Positions 49,938 to 58,456 of a stretch of DNA of 64,000 nucleotides are shown here, one piece after another (within the stretch, counting starts at the first letter, position 1; the number at the start of each line of letters is the position of its first letter). Origin of the DNA: Pseudomonas sp. PD9R (GTDB taxonomy: Bacteria > Pseudomonadota > Gammaproteobacteria > Pseudomonadales > Pseudomonadaceae); the NCBI RefSeq assembly GCF_019200975.1, contig NZ_JAHTMR010000014.1:192-64191 (forward strand), read 5' to 3'. The notes under the pieces are model-generated. The model worked only from the letters and a program-made list of their open reading frames with translations. It was not told the origin of the DNA and ran no database searches. A program made the translations under genes and the position numbers.

Positions 49938-52403
49938 TTAGAAATCGTATTTCGCCGTGAGCTGCAGGTTGCGCGGCTCGCCGTCGAAGGTGGTGCCGAA
50001 GTTGCCCAGGCCCGTCAGGTAATGCTTGTCGAAGACGTTGTTGGCATTGACGGTGAAGCTCAGGTGCTCGTCGAACTGATAACGGCTCATCAGGTCCACG
50101 AGGGTGTAGCCGCCTTGCTTGAGCGAGGTAGCGCCTTCGGTAGGGCTGGTGCTCTGGCCGTAGAAAGCGCTCTGCCAGCTGATGCCGCCGCCGACGGTAA
50201 CCTGGTCCAGTACGCCGGGCAGGCGGTAGGTGGTGAACGTACGCACAACGTGTTCCGGTTTGGTGGTGGCCAGCGGGAAACCGTAGATGCGTTGCTCGTC
50301 CTTGTCACGGGTACGGGCGTAGGTGTAGCCGGCGGATACGTTCCAGCCTTCGGCCAGTGCACCGGCCAGTTCCAGTTCCACGCCCTTGGTGGTTGCACCG
50401 GAGGTTGATTTGTAGATGTCCTGCAGGGTCGTGGTGTCGGTGGCGACGTACTGGGCGACGTTGTCCTGTTCGATGCGGAAGAAGGCCAGGCTGGCGTTTA
50501 GTTTGCCTTCGAAGTAGGCCGCTTTCAGGCCGGTCTCGTAGCTGTTGCCTTCAACCGGGTCCAGGGTCTTGCCGCTGGCGTCCCGGTAGATTTGTGGCTG
50601 GTAGATGTTGGTGTAGCTGGCGTAGACCGAGTAGGTGTCGTCGAGGTCATAGACCACACCGGCGTAAGGCGTGACGACGCCGTGTTCCTTGTAGCTGGCG
50701 TGGCTGTCGGTCAGGCCGGCATCCGGGTTGTAGGTGTAATCTTCGTTGTACTTGAAGGTACTCAGGCGGCCGCCGAGGATGAACGACAAGTCGTCGGTCG
50801 GGCGCAGGCGCGTGGCCAGGTAGATACCGTTCTGGCTCTGGATGCGTTCGTACTTGCCGTTTTTCGGAAACTCCGGTTTGGCCAGTTCGCCATTCCAGTC
50901 ATAGATGCTGCCAGGCACCAGGCCATCGGCGTTGGGGGCGCCATAGTTTGCACCGGTCTGACGCGAGTGGGAGGTCATGAAACCTGCCACCAGTTCATGC
51001 TCGCGACCACCCAGGCTGAATGGACCGGTCACGTTCACGTCAGCCGTGTTCTGCACGCGATGACCTTCCCAGCGACCCCAGTAAAGGAACATCCCGTCAC
51101 CGGTGGCACGATCCGGGCTGCCGCCGCTGGCCGAGGCCAGTTGGGTATCGTGATCGGTGGTTTTCTGGTCGAGGCTGAGCTTGAGTTTCCAGTCGTTGGC
51201 CAGTGCCTGTTCCAGGGACGCGAAGTAGGTGGTGCTGTCGAAATCACGACGGCTCCAGTCGGCACCCGGGTTGAAACTGCGTGGGAAGTCGGTACGGCCA
51301 CCGTCGGCGAAGTACACGGTGTTACCGGTCCAGGAGCTGCCGCGCGGGGTGGCGCTGGACTTGTCGATACCGAAGGTCAGCAGGGTATCGTCGGTCAGGT
51401 CGGCTTCGAGGATGCCGTAGAACAGGTCTTTCTTCTGGCTGTAGTGGTCGATGTACGAATCTTTGTCCTGGTAGGCGGTCACGAAACGGCCACGCACGTT
51501 GCCCGAATCGGTCAGCGAACCGGAAATGTCGCCTTCGGTGCGGTAGTTGTCCCAGGAGCCGGCGGTGGCGCTGACCGATGCCTTGAATTCCTTGGTCGGC
51601 TTTTTGCGGACCAGGTTGACGGTGGCGGACGGATCGCCCGCACCGGTCATCAGGCCGGTCGAGCCTTTGATGACTTCAACGCGGTCGAGGCTGGCGGCGT
51701 CGTCGCTGTTGTTCGGGTTTTCACCGTACACACCGTCGTAGGGAATGTTGACGCCGTCGTACTGAAAGTTAGTGATGGCAAAGCCACGGGCGGAGAACTC
51801 GGTACGGTCACTGTCGTACTTCTGCGTCGAGACACCGGGGGTATTGCGCAGCACATCACCCACGCTCTTTGAGCCCTGATCGTCCATCTGCTGACGGGTA
51901 ATCACGGTGACGGTTTGCGGGGTTTCACGAATGGTCAGCGGCAGCTTGGTGGCGGTGGTGGTCGCGCCAGTGGTGTAGGAGCCGGTGTCTTCGGTGACCA
52001 GGCCCAGGGCCTGGCCAGAAATGGTGGTCGCGCCCAGTTGCAGGCTAGAGGAACCGCCGGACATCAGGGTTACGCTGTTGCCGTTGATCTGGAACGAAAT
52101 GCCGGTGCCTTTGAGCATCTCGGTCAGGGCCGCCGAAGGCTCCAGCGAACCGGACACCGCGCGAGACTTGATACCGGCCACCTGATCCGGGCTGTAGAGA
52201 ATTTGCAGGTTGGTCTGCATGCCCAGTTCGGTCAAGGCGCTGGACAGCGGTTGTACTGCAATACTTACTTTTACAGGTGCAGCATTGGCCATCGAGCTCC
52301 CCAGCAAGGTGGCGGTCAGCAGAACGCTGGTCAACAGGGTTCGATGCAGGGTCGGGCGCTGTACGGCCAACGCGAGAGGTGTGCGGCGTGGAAGAGATCG
52401 CAT
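49938..52403 (-). CDS. fpvA: TonB-dependent ferripyoverdine receptor FpvA
   Basis: The 821-residue precursor has a long signal peptide (to about ANAAP, residue 43), an STN signalling domain (about 45-125: VSIAVQPLSSALTELGMQTNLQILYSPDQV), a TonB-box/plug region (LTIRETPQTVTVITRQQMDDQG, then SVGDVLRNTPGVSTQKYDSDRTEFSARGF) and a 22-strand barrel ending LQLTAKYDF. The STN domain means it can signal through an anti-sigma factor (FpvR type) when ferripyoverdine binds. It works in the outer membrane to import the iron complex. AGGTAAG precedes the ATG. A Fur-like site and iron-starvation box lie upstream. A receptor for another hydroxamate/catecholate siderophore is possible, but the context favours FpvA. 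Confidence 0.93.
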   Translation of the reverse strand: MRSLPRRTPLALAVQRPTLHRTLLTSVLLTATLLGSSMANAAPVKVSIAVQPLSSALTELGMQTNLQILYSPDQVAGIKSRAVSGSLEPSAALTEMLKGTGISFQINGNSVTLMSGGSSSLQLGATTISGQALGLVTEDTGSYTTGATTTATKLPLTIRETPQTVTVITRQQMDDQGSKSVGDVLRNTPGVSTQKYDSDRTEFSARGFAITNFQYDGVNIPYDGVYGENPNNSDDAASLDRVEVIKGSTGLMTGAGDPSATVNLVRKKPTKEFKASVSATAGSWDNYRTEGDISGSLTDSGNVRGRFVTAYQDKDSYIDHYSQKKDLFYGILEADLTDDTLLTFGIDKSSATPRGSSWTGNTVYFADGGRTDFPRSFNPGADWSRRDFDSTTYFASLEQALANDWKLKLSLDQKTTDHDTQLASASGGSPDRATGDGMFLYWGRWEGHRVQNTADVNVTGPFSLGGREHELVAGFMTSHSRQTGANYGAPNADGLVPGSIYDWNGELAKPEFPKNGKYERIQSQNGIYLATRLRPTDDLSFILGGRLSTFKYNEDYTYNPDAGLTDSHASYKEHGVVTPYAGVVYDLDDTYSVYASYTNIYQPQIYRDASGKTLDPVEGNSYETGLKAAYFEGKLNASLAFFRIEQDNVAQYVATDTTTLQDIYKSTSGATTKGVELELAGALAEGWNVSAGYTYARTRDKDEQRIYGFPLATTKPEHVVRTFTTYRLPGVLDQVTVGGGISWQSAFYGQSTSPTEGATSLKQGGYTLVDLMSRYQFDEHLSFTVNANNVFDKHYLTGLGNFGTTFDGEPRNLQLTAKYDF

Positions 52404-52445
52404 TACTTACCTGTGCTCCTGAAAAAGTGTCGTGCAGAGTTTTTG

Positions 52446-52465
52446 TTAATAGGAATGATTATTAA
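52446..52465. promoter_or_regulatory. Fur-box-like inverted repeat before fpvA
   Basis: TTAATAGGAATGATTATTAA has ends TTAATA/TATTAA in inverted order and an AATGATTATT core like the Fur consensus (GATAATGATAATCATTATC). It lies between the -10 position and the fpvA start. Confidence 0.5.
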
Positions 52466-52477
52466 GACGGGGCGAGT

Positions 52478-52502
52478 ACGCGAAACCGGAAAAATAAATT
52501 TC
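52478..52502 (-). promoter_or_regulatory. iron-starvation promoter candidate of fpvA
   Basis: On the minus strand GAAAT, 17 bases, CGT. Compared with TAAAT-N16-CGT this has one -35 mismatch and one extra spacer base, so it is weaker than those of pvdE, pvdM and pvdP. Confidence 0.5.
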
Positions 52503-52536
52503 AGAACGATGAATGACTGGGCTTTTATGCGGTCCC

Positions 52537-52629
52537 GTGGCGAGGGAGCTTGCTCCCGTTGGACTGCGCAGCAGTCCTGGTTTTTTTGGGGCCGCTTCGC
52601 GACCCAGCGGGAGCAAGCTCCCTCGCCAC
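52537..52629. repeat. REP pair (type C)
   Basis: GTGGCGAGGGAGCTTGCTCCC and inverted GGGAGCAAGCTCCCTCGCCAC flank two small internal hairpins (GGACTGCGCAGCAGTCC; GGGGCCGCTTCGCGACCC). It is nearly the same element as the one in the NRPS gene. Confidence 0.9.
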
Positions 52630-52658
52630 AAAGTTGTGTTCAGCTCGGTCCTAAGCGG

Positions 52659-54308
52659 TCAGGCAGGGGTCAGTTCGGTGACGACCCGGCCGCTTTCCAT
52701 GCGCACCAACTGGTCGGCGACATCGAAATAGCGGTCGTCGTGAGAGATCACGATGATGGTCTTGCCCAGGCGCTTCAGGTCCGGCAGCAGCTCGGTGTAG
52801 AAGATCCGGCGGAAGGTCGGGTCCTGGTCCGCCGCCCACTCGTCGAACACCAGCACCGGCCGTTCTTCCAGCCAGGCATTGATCAGCGCCAGGCGTTTGC
52901 GCTGGCCGGTGGAGAGGTCGGTGGTGGTGAAATTGCCGTCCTTGACGCTGACTTTGTGCGCGATTTCCAGGCGCTCCAGGTATTTGTTGGCGTCCTCCGG
53001 GATCTGCATGTCGCCCTGGACCACGTCATCGAACAGGTAGTAATCGGCGAAAACCGTGGTGAACAATTGGCGATAGTCGTCGCGGTTCTGCGCATCAATG
53101 GCCTCGCCGTTGACGCGGATCTCACCTTGCTGCGGTGTGTACAGGCCCAGTAGCAATTTGATCAGCGTGGTCTTGCCGCAGCCGTTCTCGCCGACGATGA
53201 AGGTGATGTCGCCCTGCTTGATCGACAGGTTGACCGGCCCCAGCTGGAATGGTGCGGCACCGTCAACGGACGGGAAGGCATAGCGCACGTCCGCCAATTG
53301 CAGTTCGTGCACGGCTTGTTTGACGTAGCCCTGATCGTTGAGCAGCAGGTGCGGCTCAGGGGTGGAAAACTGCTCGGACAATTCGGCGATGCGGCGGAAC
53401 GCGATCTGCGCGCGGCTGACGATGGGCAGGGTGCTGATCAAGTGTTCCAGCGGGCCTTTCATGTACAGCAGCACCAGCACGAAACCGCTCATCACGGTTT
53501 TGTCGGCACTCGGCCAGAAAGTTTGCAGCGCCAGGGCCAGGACGATGACCACGAAAAACAGCATCGAGCCGAAAGTCTTGGCGATGACGAACGTGTTGAT
53601 CGAGCGCACCTGAGTGTTGCAGATGAACTCGGCGGTGGCCTTGATGCCCGCGACGAACATGCGCTGGCGACGTGGGCGGTGAATGCGCAGTTCCTTGGCG
53701 CCTTCGGCGATTGCGTTGTAGTGCTTTTGCAATTCGTCTTCGGCGTCACGGGCGGCCATGAAACCCTGTACGCCTTTGCTCTGGGCGTAAGCCTGGATGG
53801 CGGTGCCGATCAGGATCGCGGCGACCATGATCAGGAACATCGGCCACGACAGCATCGCCAGGTAGCCCATGCAGCCCAAGGTCACGGTGACGGATATCGC
53901 CAGTGGCGCGAAGGCGAAGGCGAAGTCGCTGATGGTGTCGACGTCATGGGTCAGCACCGGAATCAGGCGGTGGCTGCGATAACGCTCGATCTGTTCGATC
54001 GGTGCTGACAGGACCTGTTCACCCAGTTGTTTACGCAGCTTGGCGATGATGTGCTGGCCGACGTAGTTGGTGCCGATGTCGGAGCAGATCGAACTGAGCA
54101 ATGCCAACAGGCACAGGCCGGCGAACAGTGCGACCACGCCTTGGGTCAGGCCGGTTTCCGAGTGCAGCGCGTTGTTGATGGTCGCCAGCAGCACCGTGAC
54201 ACTCAGGCCGCCGACCATGCCCAGGAAAATCGACGCGGCGACAATGAGTCGAAAGGGTTTCAACAGGGCGAACAATTCGCCAATGGCGCCACGGGTTGGC
54301 TGGGTCAT
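52659..54308 (-). CDS. pvdE: pyoverdine precursor export ABC transporter PvdE
   Basis: The 549-residue half-transporter belongs to the cyclic peptide export family: six predicted membrane helices in the first 320 residues and an ATPase domain with Walker A IVGENGCGKTT, the family's altered signature LSTGQRKRLALINAWL, and Walker B VLVFDEWAADQDP. PvdE moves acylated ferribactin from cytoplasm to periplasm, where PvdM, N, O and P finish it. AAGGA 10 bases upstream supports the ATG at 54308; a TTG at 54317 is possible. It has its own perfect iron-starvation promoter, so it need not be read with the pvdMNO genes upstream. Confidence 0.94.
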   Translation of the reverse strand: MTQPTRGAIGELFALLKPFRLIVAASIFLGMVGGLSVTVLLATINNALHSETGLTQGVVALFAGLCLLALLSSICSDIGTNYVGQHIIAKLRKQLGEQVLSAPIEQIERYRSHRLIPVLTHDVDTISDFAFAFAPLAISVTVTLGCMGYLAMLSWPMFLIMVAAILIGTAIQAYAQSKGVQGFMAARDAEDELQKHYNAIAEGAKELRIHRPRRQRMFVAGIKATAEFICNTQVRSINTFVIAKTFGSMLFFVVIVLALALQTFWPSADKTVMSGFVLVLLYMKGPLEHLISTLPIVSRAQIAFRRIAELSEQFSTPEPHLLLNDQGYVKQAVHELQLADVRYAFPSVDGAAPFQLGPVNLSIKQGDITFIVGENGCGKTTLIKLLLGLYTPQQGEIRVNGEAIDAQNRDDYRQLFTTVFADYYLFDDVVQGDMQIPEDANKYLERLEIAHKVSVKDGNFTTTDLSTGQRKRLALINAWLEERPVLVFDEWAADQDPTFRRIFYTELLPDLKRLGKTIIVISHDDRYFDVADQLVRMESGRVVTELTPA

Positions 54309-54349
54309 GGAGGACAATTCCTTGGGTCGTAAGGCAGATACCCAGTAGA

Positions 54350-54373
54350 ACGTCTGATCGAAGGCTTAATTTA
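54350..54373 (-). promoter_or_regulatory. iron-starvation (PvdS-type) promoter of pvdE
   Basis: On the minus strand TAAAT (54373-54369), 16 bases, CGT (54352-54350): a perfect match to the consensus, 41 bases before the ATG. Confidence 0.85.
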
Positions 54374-54416
54374 CAGCGGCGCCGACTGGCGGCGGGGTTG
54401 CTGCAACTGCATCGAC

Positions 54417-54485
54417 CTGTAGGAGCCAGGCTTGCCGGCGAAGGCGTCCCTGAGATCGCCTTCGCCGGCAAGCCTGGCTCCTACG
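54417..54485. repeat. REP pair (type B variant)
   Basis: CTGTAGGAGCCAGGCTTGCC and inverted GGCAAGCCTGGCTCCTACG surround GGCGAAGGCG...CGCCTTCGCC. It separates pvdO from the pvdE promoter. Confidence 0.87.
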
Positions 54486-54502
54486 AAAAGCGTTCCGGAC
54501 GC

Positions 54503-55366
54503 TTAGAGGTCACGCACTACGCGAAAGCCCATCCAGTCGCCGCGTTCCTGCGGGTATTGGCTGTTGCGGTTACCCGAGCGAGAGAATACTGGCGCCTCAC
54601 CCCAGTCGTTGCCGCGAATGCGCACGGCTTCGCAGTTGGGCTCCAGCCAGGCGCTGCCATCGGTGGGGGCACCGATGTAGTTCGGGTGTTCGCAGTCTTC
54701 GACCCACTCATAGACATTGCCGTGCATGTCGTACATGCCGAAGGCGTTGGGCGGGTAGCTGCCCACCGGCGAGCTGTAGCTGTAGCCGTCCGCCGGGCCG
54801 TAGGTGTTGGCGTGTTTGGCGATGCTGTATTCCTTGCCCTCATCGAACGGGAAGGGGAACGGCCCCTTGGTGCCGCCGCGTGCGGCGTATTCGCGCTGGG
54901 CCTCGCTGACCATGTGGTATTTCTGCCCGGTCTTCTTCGACAGCCAGGCGACGTAGTTCTTCACGTCATCGAAGTTCATGCACACCGCCGGTTGGCGCGG
55001 GCTCTGTGGATACCGTGGTTTACTGGCGACGCACTCACGGCCGGGGCGCGTATCGCCATTGGCGATGGTCACGCCGCTCTCGCGCACGTAGTTGTCCCAT
55101 TCACCGGCGGTGACCTGGAAGCGGCTCATGGCGAATGGCTTGGCGAAGGTGACTTCGTGCATCGGACTCTCATCGGGCTCACGACCGACTTCGTCATCCG
55201 GTGTGCCCATGGTGAAGGTGCCGGCAGGCAGCACAACCATTTCCGGGCAGTCGCGGCAGTCCTTGAACACCTTGCCCGGTTGCGGTGGGGTGGCGGCTTG
55301 GGCGGCAACCGGTAACAGGCCGGCGAGGAGTACAGTCAGTCCAACGGTCAGCAGATTTCGGTTCAT
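54503..55366 (-). CDS. pvdO: pyoverdine maturation protein PvdO (formylglycine-generating-enzyme-like)
   Basis: The 287-residue precursor has a signal peptide (about 1-24, ending AQA) and an FGE-sulfatase domain: CPEMVVLPAGTFTMGTPDDE, then a FAMSRFQVTAGEWDNYV segment, WLSKKTGQKYHMVSEAQREYAARGG, DMHGNVYEWVEDC and the C-terminal MGFRVVRDL. In P. aeruginosa PvdO is needed in the periplasm for the last oxidation of dihydropyoverdine to pyoverdine. It follows pvdN after a REP pair on the same strand, completing the pvdMNO unit. Confidence 0.93.
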   Translation of the reverse strand: MNRNLLTVGLTVLLAGLLPVAAQAATPPQPGKVFKDCRDCPEMVVLPAGTFTMGTPDDEVGREPDESPMHEVTFAKPFAMSRFQVTAGEWDNYVRESGVTIANGDTRPGRECVASKPRYPQSPRQPAVCMNFDDVKNYVAWLSKKTGQKYHMVSEAQREYAARGGTKGPFPFPFDEGKEYSIAKHANTYGPADGYSYSSPVGSYPPNAFGMYDMHGNVYEWVEDCEHPNYIGAPTDGSAWLEPNCEAVRIRGNDWGEAPVFSRSGNRNSQYPQERGDWMGFRVVRDL

Positions 55367-55406
55367 GACTCATCTCGATCAAAAAGAAACGGGGCAATAA
55401 CGGAAC

Positions 55407-55504
55407 CTGTAGGAGCTGCCGCAGGCTGCGATCTTTTGACCTTGATCTTTCACGGTATCAAGAAGATCGAGATCAAAAGATCGCAGCCTGCGGCAGCTCC
55501 TACA
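55407..55504. repeat. REP pair (type A)
   Basis: TGTAGGAGCTGCCGCAGGCT... and its inverted partner, about 26 bases apart, between pvdN and pvdO. Its place inside an operon suggests it may affect mRNA stability. Confidence 0.88.
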
Positions 55505-55516
55505 GAGGGGCGCGTG

Positions 55517-56809
55517 TCAGGCCGTTTTGTTCAGCTGCGCCATGAAACGGTCGATTTCGTTTTCGCTGTTGAGCAAGCCGGGGGCGATGCGGATCACCGG
55601 GCCGACGTCGCGTTCCACCGAGTCGCAGACCACGCGGTTGTGCATCAGTTGGCTGGCGACCTTTTCGCAGTCCTTGTCCTTGATCCGGAAGAAGGTGAAT
55701 CCGGCGGACAGTTGCGGGCTTTGCGGGGTCACCAGTTCGATTTGTGGCTGTTCCAGCAAACGATTCTTGGCATAGGTGTTGAGGGCGTGGATACGCGCCT
55801 GAACATCGGCCTTGCCCAGGTCCAGGTGCAATTTGAACGCTTCGTCCGCCGCCCAGCGATGCTCGAAACTGTGATAGCCACCGGGGGTCATGATGGTCGA
55901 GAAATCAGTGGATTCGCTGAAGGTCGGAATGATCGGCGTGACGTCTTTGAGCTCACTCGAACGGGCACAAATGATCCCGGTGCCACGAGGACCGAACATC
56001 CATTTGTGGGTGCCAGCGATGAAAAAGTCGCAATGCATGTCGGGAAACTCGAAGTCTTCGACGCCGAAACCGTGCACGCCATCGACTACATAAAGGATGC
56101 GGTCCTTGTCCTCACGATTGCGGTTTTGCTCTTCTACGAGTTTGCCGATTTCGCCAATCGGCAGTTTCACGCCGCTGCCCGAATGCACCCAGGTCATGCC
56201 CAGGACACGGGTCTCGGGACGGATGCCACTGGCGATCGAACCCAGCACTTCGTCCACGGAAATATCGCGGCTGTTTTCGAATAATTTGAGTTTGCGCACC
56301 TGGGTGGCCTGGCGTTGCTGTCGATACTCCAGGGTGTAATGGGTGGAGTAATGCTCGTGTTCGCTGACCAGAATTTCCTGATCCGGGCGCACATGAATGC
56401 CGCCATAAATCATCGCCAGGCCTTCGGTGGTGCTGCCGGTGAGGGCGATCTGTTCCGGCCTGGCGTTGAGGTAGCGACCGGCCCAGACACGCACGTTCTG
56501 CTCGCGTTTCTCGGTTTCCTGCAGGTCCCAGTCCATGGCCCGGCCGGGGTTGCGGTCGATAGTGGCGCGGTGCATCTCGATGGCATTGCGCACCGGCGCC
56601 GGGTGCGAGGTCACCAGAAAGTTGGCGAAGTGCAGGTAATCCGGATCCTGATTGAACAGCTGCTTTAGCTGCGCCCACTTACCCTTGGGCAGGGATTGCG
56701 GCTGCTGTTGCAGATTGCCGGCCATCGCCGGCAGTTTCACGGCGGCAGTCAGGGGCAGGCCGGCGGCGAGAATACCGGCCTGCTTGAGGAATGAGCGACG
56801 GTTGGTCAT
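55517..56809 (-). CDS. pvdN: pyoverdine maturation protein PvdN (PLP-dependent, Tat-exported)
   Basis: The 430-residue precursor begins with a twin-arginine signal (TNRRSFLKQAGILAAGLPLTAA) and is a class V aminotransferase-fold protein with the PLP lysine at K269 (GTHKWMFGPRGTG) and the cofactor Asp/His in VVDGVHGFG. PvdN converts the glutamate side chain of ferribactin to succinamide in the periplasm. The ATG at 56809 is chosen; a TTG at 56830 is possible. It lies 31 bases after pvdM in the same direction. Confidence 0.93.
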   Translation of the reverse strand: MTNRRSFLKQAGILAAGLPLTAAVKLPAMAGNLQQQPQSLPKGKWAQLKQLFNQDPDYLHFANFLVTSHPAPVRNAIEMHRATIDRNPGRAMDWDLQETEKREQNVRVWAGRYLNARPEQIALTGSTTEGLAMIYGGIHVRPDQEILVSEHEHYSTHYTLEYRQQRQATQVRKLKLFENSRDISVDEVLGSIASGIRPETRVLGMTWVHSGSGVKLPIGEIGKLVEEQNRNREDKDRILYVVDGVHGFGVEDFEFPDMHCDFFIAGTHKWMFGPRGTGIICARSSELKDVTPIIPTFSESTDFSTIMTPGGYHSFEHRWAADEAFKLHLDLGKADVQARIHALNTYAKNRLLEQPQIELVTPQSPQLSAGFTFFRIKDKDCEKVASQLMHNRVVCDSVERDVGPVIRIAPGLLNSENEIDRFMAQLNKTA

Positions 56810-56840
56810 GAGCTTGATTCGCTTATGCAAAAAATAGGGA

Positions 56841-58190
56841 TCAGTTTTTCGCCACAGGCCTGGAAGACTTCTGCACCTGGTCCCATACCCGCAGGAAATT
56901 GCCGCCCCAGAGTTTGCCGATGTCGGCCTCGCTGTAGCCGCGACTGATCAGCTCGGCGGTCACGTTGCGTGCCTCGCTGACGTCCTTCCAGCCGTCGAGG
57001 CCGCCACCATCGTTGAAGTCGGAACTGATGCCGACATGATCGATGCCGATTTTCTTCACCGCGTAGTCGATCGCGTCGCCGTAGTCCTTGAGGTTGGCCT
57101 TCGGTTCTTCGTCGACAATCGCATAGAGCTGGCTGGCGTACTCACCGAAACGCTGTTCGGACCAGACGGTGATGATCGGGTCGCCCGGCATCAGCGCCAT
57201 TTCCAGTCCCTGCAACGGTTGCAGATCAAAACGCGCACGCAGGGCGTTGAGCTTGTCCTGGGTCGCCTGACTCAACGGGCGGATGTAGGTCGGGAAGCCG
57301 ACAATCTGCACCACGCCGCCACTGTCTTTGATCAGCTGCATTTCGTGGTCACTGAGGTTGCGCGGGATGTCCACCAAACCGCGTGGGGCCGAGTGCGAGG
57401 CGACCATTGGTGTACGGCTCAATTGCGCCACTTGCTCCAGCGCTTTGGTCGACATCTGCGATACATCGATGATTACGCCAAGGTCGTTGAGGCGGTGCAC
57501 GGCTTGTTTGCCGATGTCCGAGAGACCGCCAAGGGCGTCGCGGGAATCGTTGAAAAACGGCAACGGTCGCGACGAATCAGCCCAGGCGTTATTGCCCACA
57601 TAACTGAAGCCGAACATGCGCATGCCGCGTGCCGCCCACTTGTCGAGGGCGTTGAGGTCGTTGCCCAGCGGGTAGGCGTTGAGCATGCTCATGAAAATCG
57701 CAAACTTGCCTTCGCCGTGCAGGCGACGGAAATCGTCCGGGGTGTAAGCGATGGCGACCTGATGGGGGTAGTCGCGAACCATCGTGCTGATGATCTTGTA
57801 GCGGGTTTCCTGCTCGAAGCGGGCCTCGTCGACGAACCCGGCGGTGGGGCGATGCGGGGCATTGGCACCGTTCCAGATTTCCGGCCAGCCGAAGATGGTC
57901 AGCGCAGCGCCGGACAGGCGCCCGCGTCCGGTCTTGACCAGGTCAAACTGGCCGCTGCCGTCCTTGTCGGCTTCGTTACCGGCGGTGCCGAAGTCCATGG
58001 GCACAGTGATGTGGCTGTCGAACGAGAGAAGTCGCTCGTGCAGTTCATCCGCCTGTTTCATCACCTTGGCCGGGTAGCCGGGGTTGTCCTTGAACCAGTA
58101 ATCCCAAGCCGCAAAGCCTGCTCCCGCGCTGATCGCCAGGGCCAGCGGCAGGCCGATGAAAAGAGCCTTTTTCGAACGTGGTTTTGTCAT
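56841..58190 (-). CDS. pvdM: pyoverdine maturation protein PvdM (dipeptidase-like)
   Basis: The 449-residue precursor has an N-terminal hydrophobic anchor/signal (ALFIGLPLALAISAGAGFAAW) and a renal dipeptidase (M19) fold: HERLLSFDSHITVPMDFG, MFGFSYVGNNAWADS, VIIDVSQMS, MVASHSAPRGL and HVGISSDFNDGGG. PvdM works in the periplasm early in pyoverdine maturation, with PvdP, on ferribactin. The ATG at 58190 gives the family length; the frame runs upstream to 58241, but that would start at the promoter. It heads the pvdM-N-O unit. Confidence 0.93.
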   Translation of the reverse strand: MTKPRSKKALFIGLPLALAISAGAGFAAWDYWFKDNPGYPAKVMKQADELHERLLSFDSHITVPMDFGTAGNEADKDGSGQFDLVKTGRGRLSGAALTIFGWPEIWNGANAPHRPTAGFVDEARFEQETRYKIISTMVRDYPHQVAIAYTPDDFRRLHGEGKFAIFMSMLNAYPLGNDLNALDKWAARGMRMFGFSYVGNNAWADSSRPLPFFNDSRDALGGLSDIGKQAVHRLNDLGVIIDVSQMSTKALEQVAQLSRTPMVASHSAPRGLVDIPRNLSDHEMQLIKDSGGVVQIVGFPTYIRPLSQATQDKLNALRARFDLQPLQGLEMALMPGDPIITVWSEQRFGEYASQLYAIVDEEPKANLKDYGDAIDYAVKKIGIDHVGISSDFNDGGGLDGWKDVSEARNVTAELISRGYSEADIGKLWGGNFLRVWDQVQKSSRPVAKN

Positions 58191-58252
58191 TGCCGTCTCA
58201 GTCAGGTGTGCCGCCCCGGTACAGGCGCAGGGGCCTTTCATATCTGGGAAGA

Positions 58253-58276
58253 ACGAGTGGCTGGTCTTGGAATTTA
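58253..58276 (-). promoter_or_regulatory. iron-starvation (PvdS-type) promoter of pvdMNO
   Basis: On the minus strand TAAAT (58276-58272), 16 bases, CGT (58255-58253): perfect consensus match, 62 bases before the pvdM ATG. Confidence 0.85.
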
Positions 58277-58285
58277 GGTTGTCTC

Positions 58286-58379
58286 TAAAAGATCGCAGCC
58301 TCGTTTCACTCGACAGCTCCTACATGGAACGCAATCCCCTGTAGGAGCTGTCGAGTGAAACGAGGCTGCGATCTTTTAG
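58286..58379. repeat. REP hairpin with perfect 40-base arms between the pvdM and pvdP promoters
   Basis: CTAAAAGATCGCAGCCTCG... through ...GACAGCTCCTACA is repeated as an exact reverse complement after 14 bases. It sits symmetrically between the divergent -35 boxes, about 10 bases from each. Confidence 0.9.
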
Positions 58380-58387
58380 GCTCACCA

Positions 58388-58411
58388 TAAATTTTCGAGG
58401 GCAACAAACGT
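58388..58411 (+). promoter_or_regulatory. iron-starvation (PvdS-type) promoter of pvdP
   Basis: TAAAT (58388-58392), 16 bases, CGT (58409-58411): perfect consensus match, 45 bases before the pvdP ATG at 58457. Confidence 0.85.
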
Positions 58412-58456
58412 TCTAGCTTGGATAAAGCCTGCTTCATGGCTGACACAGGTAGGGCA

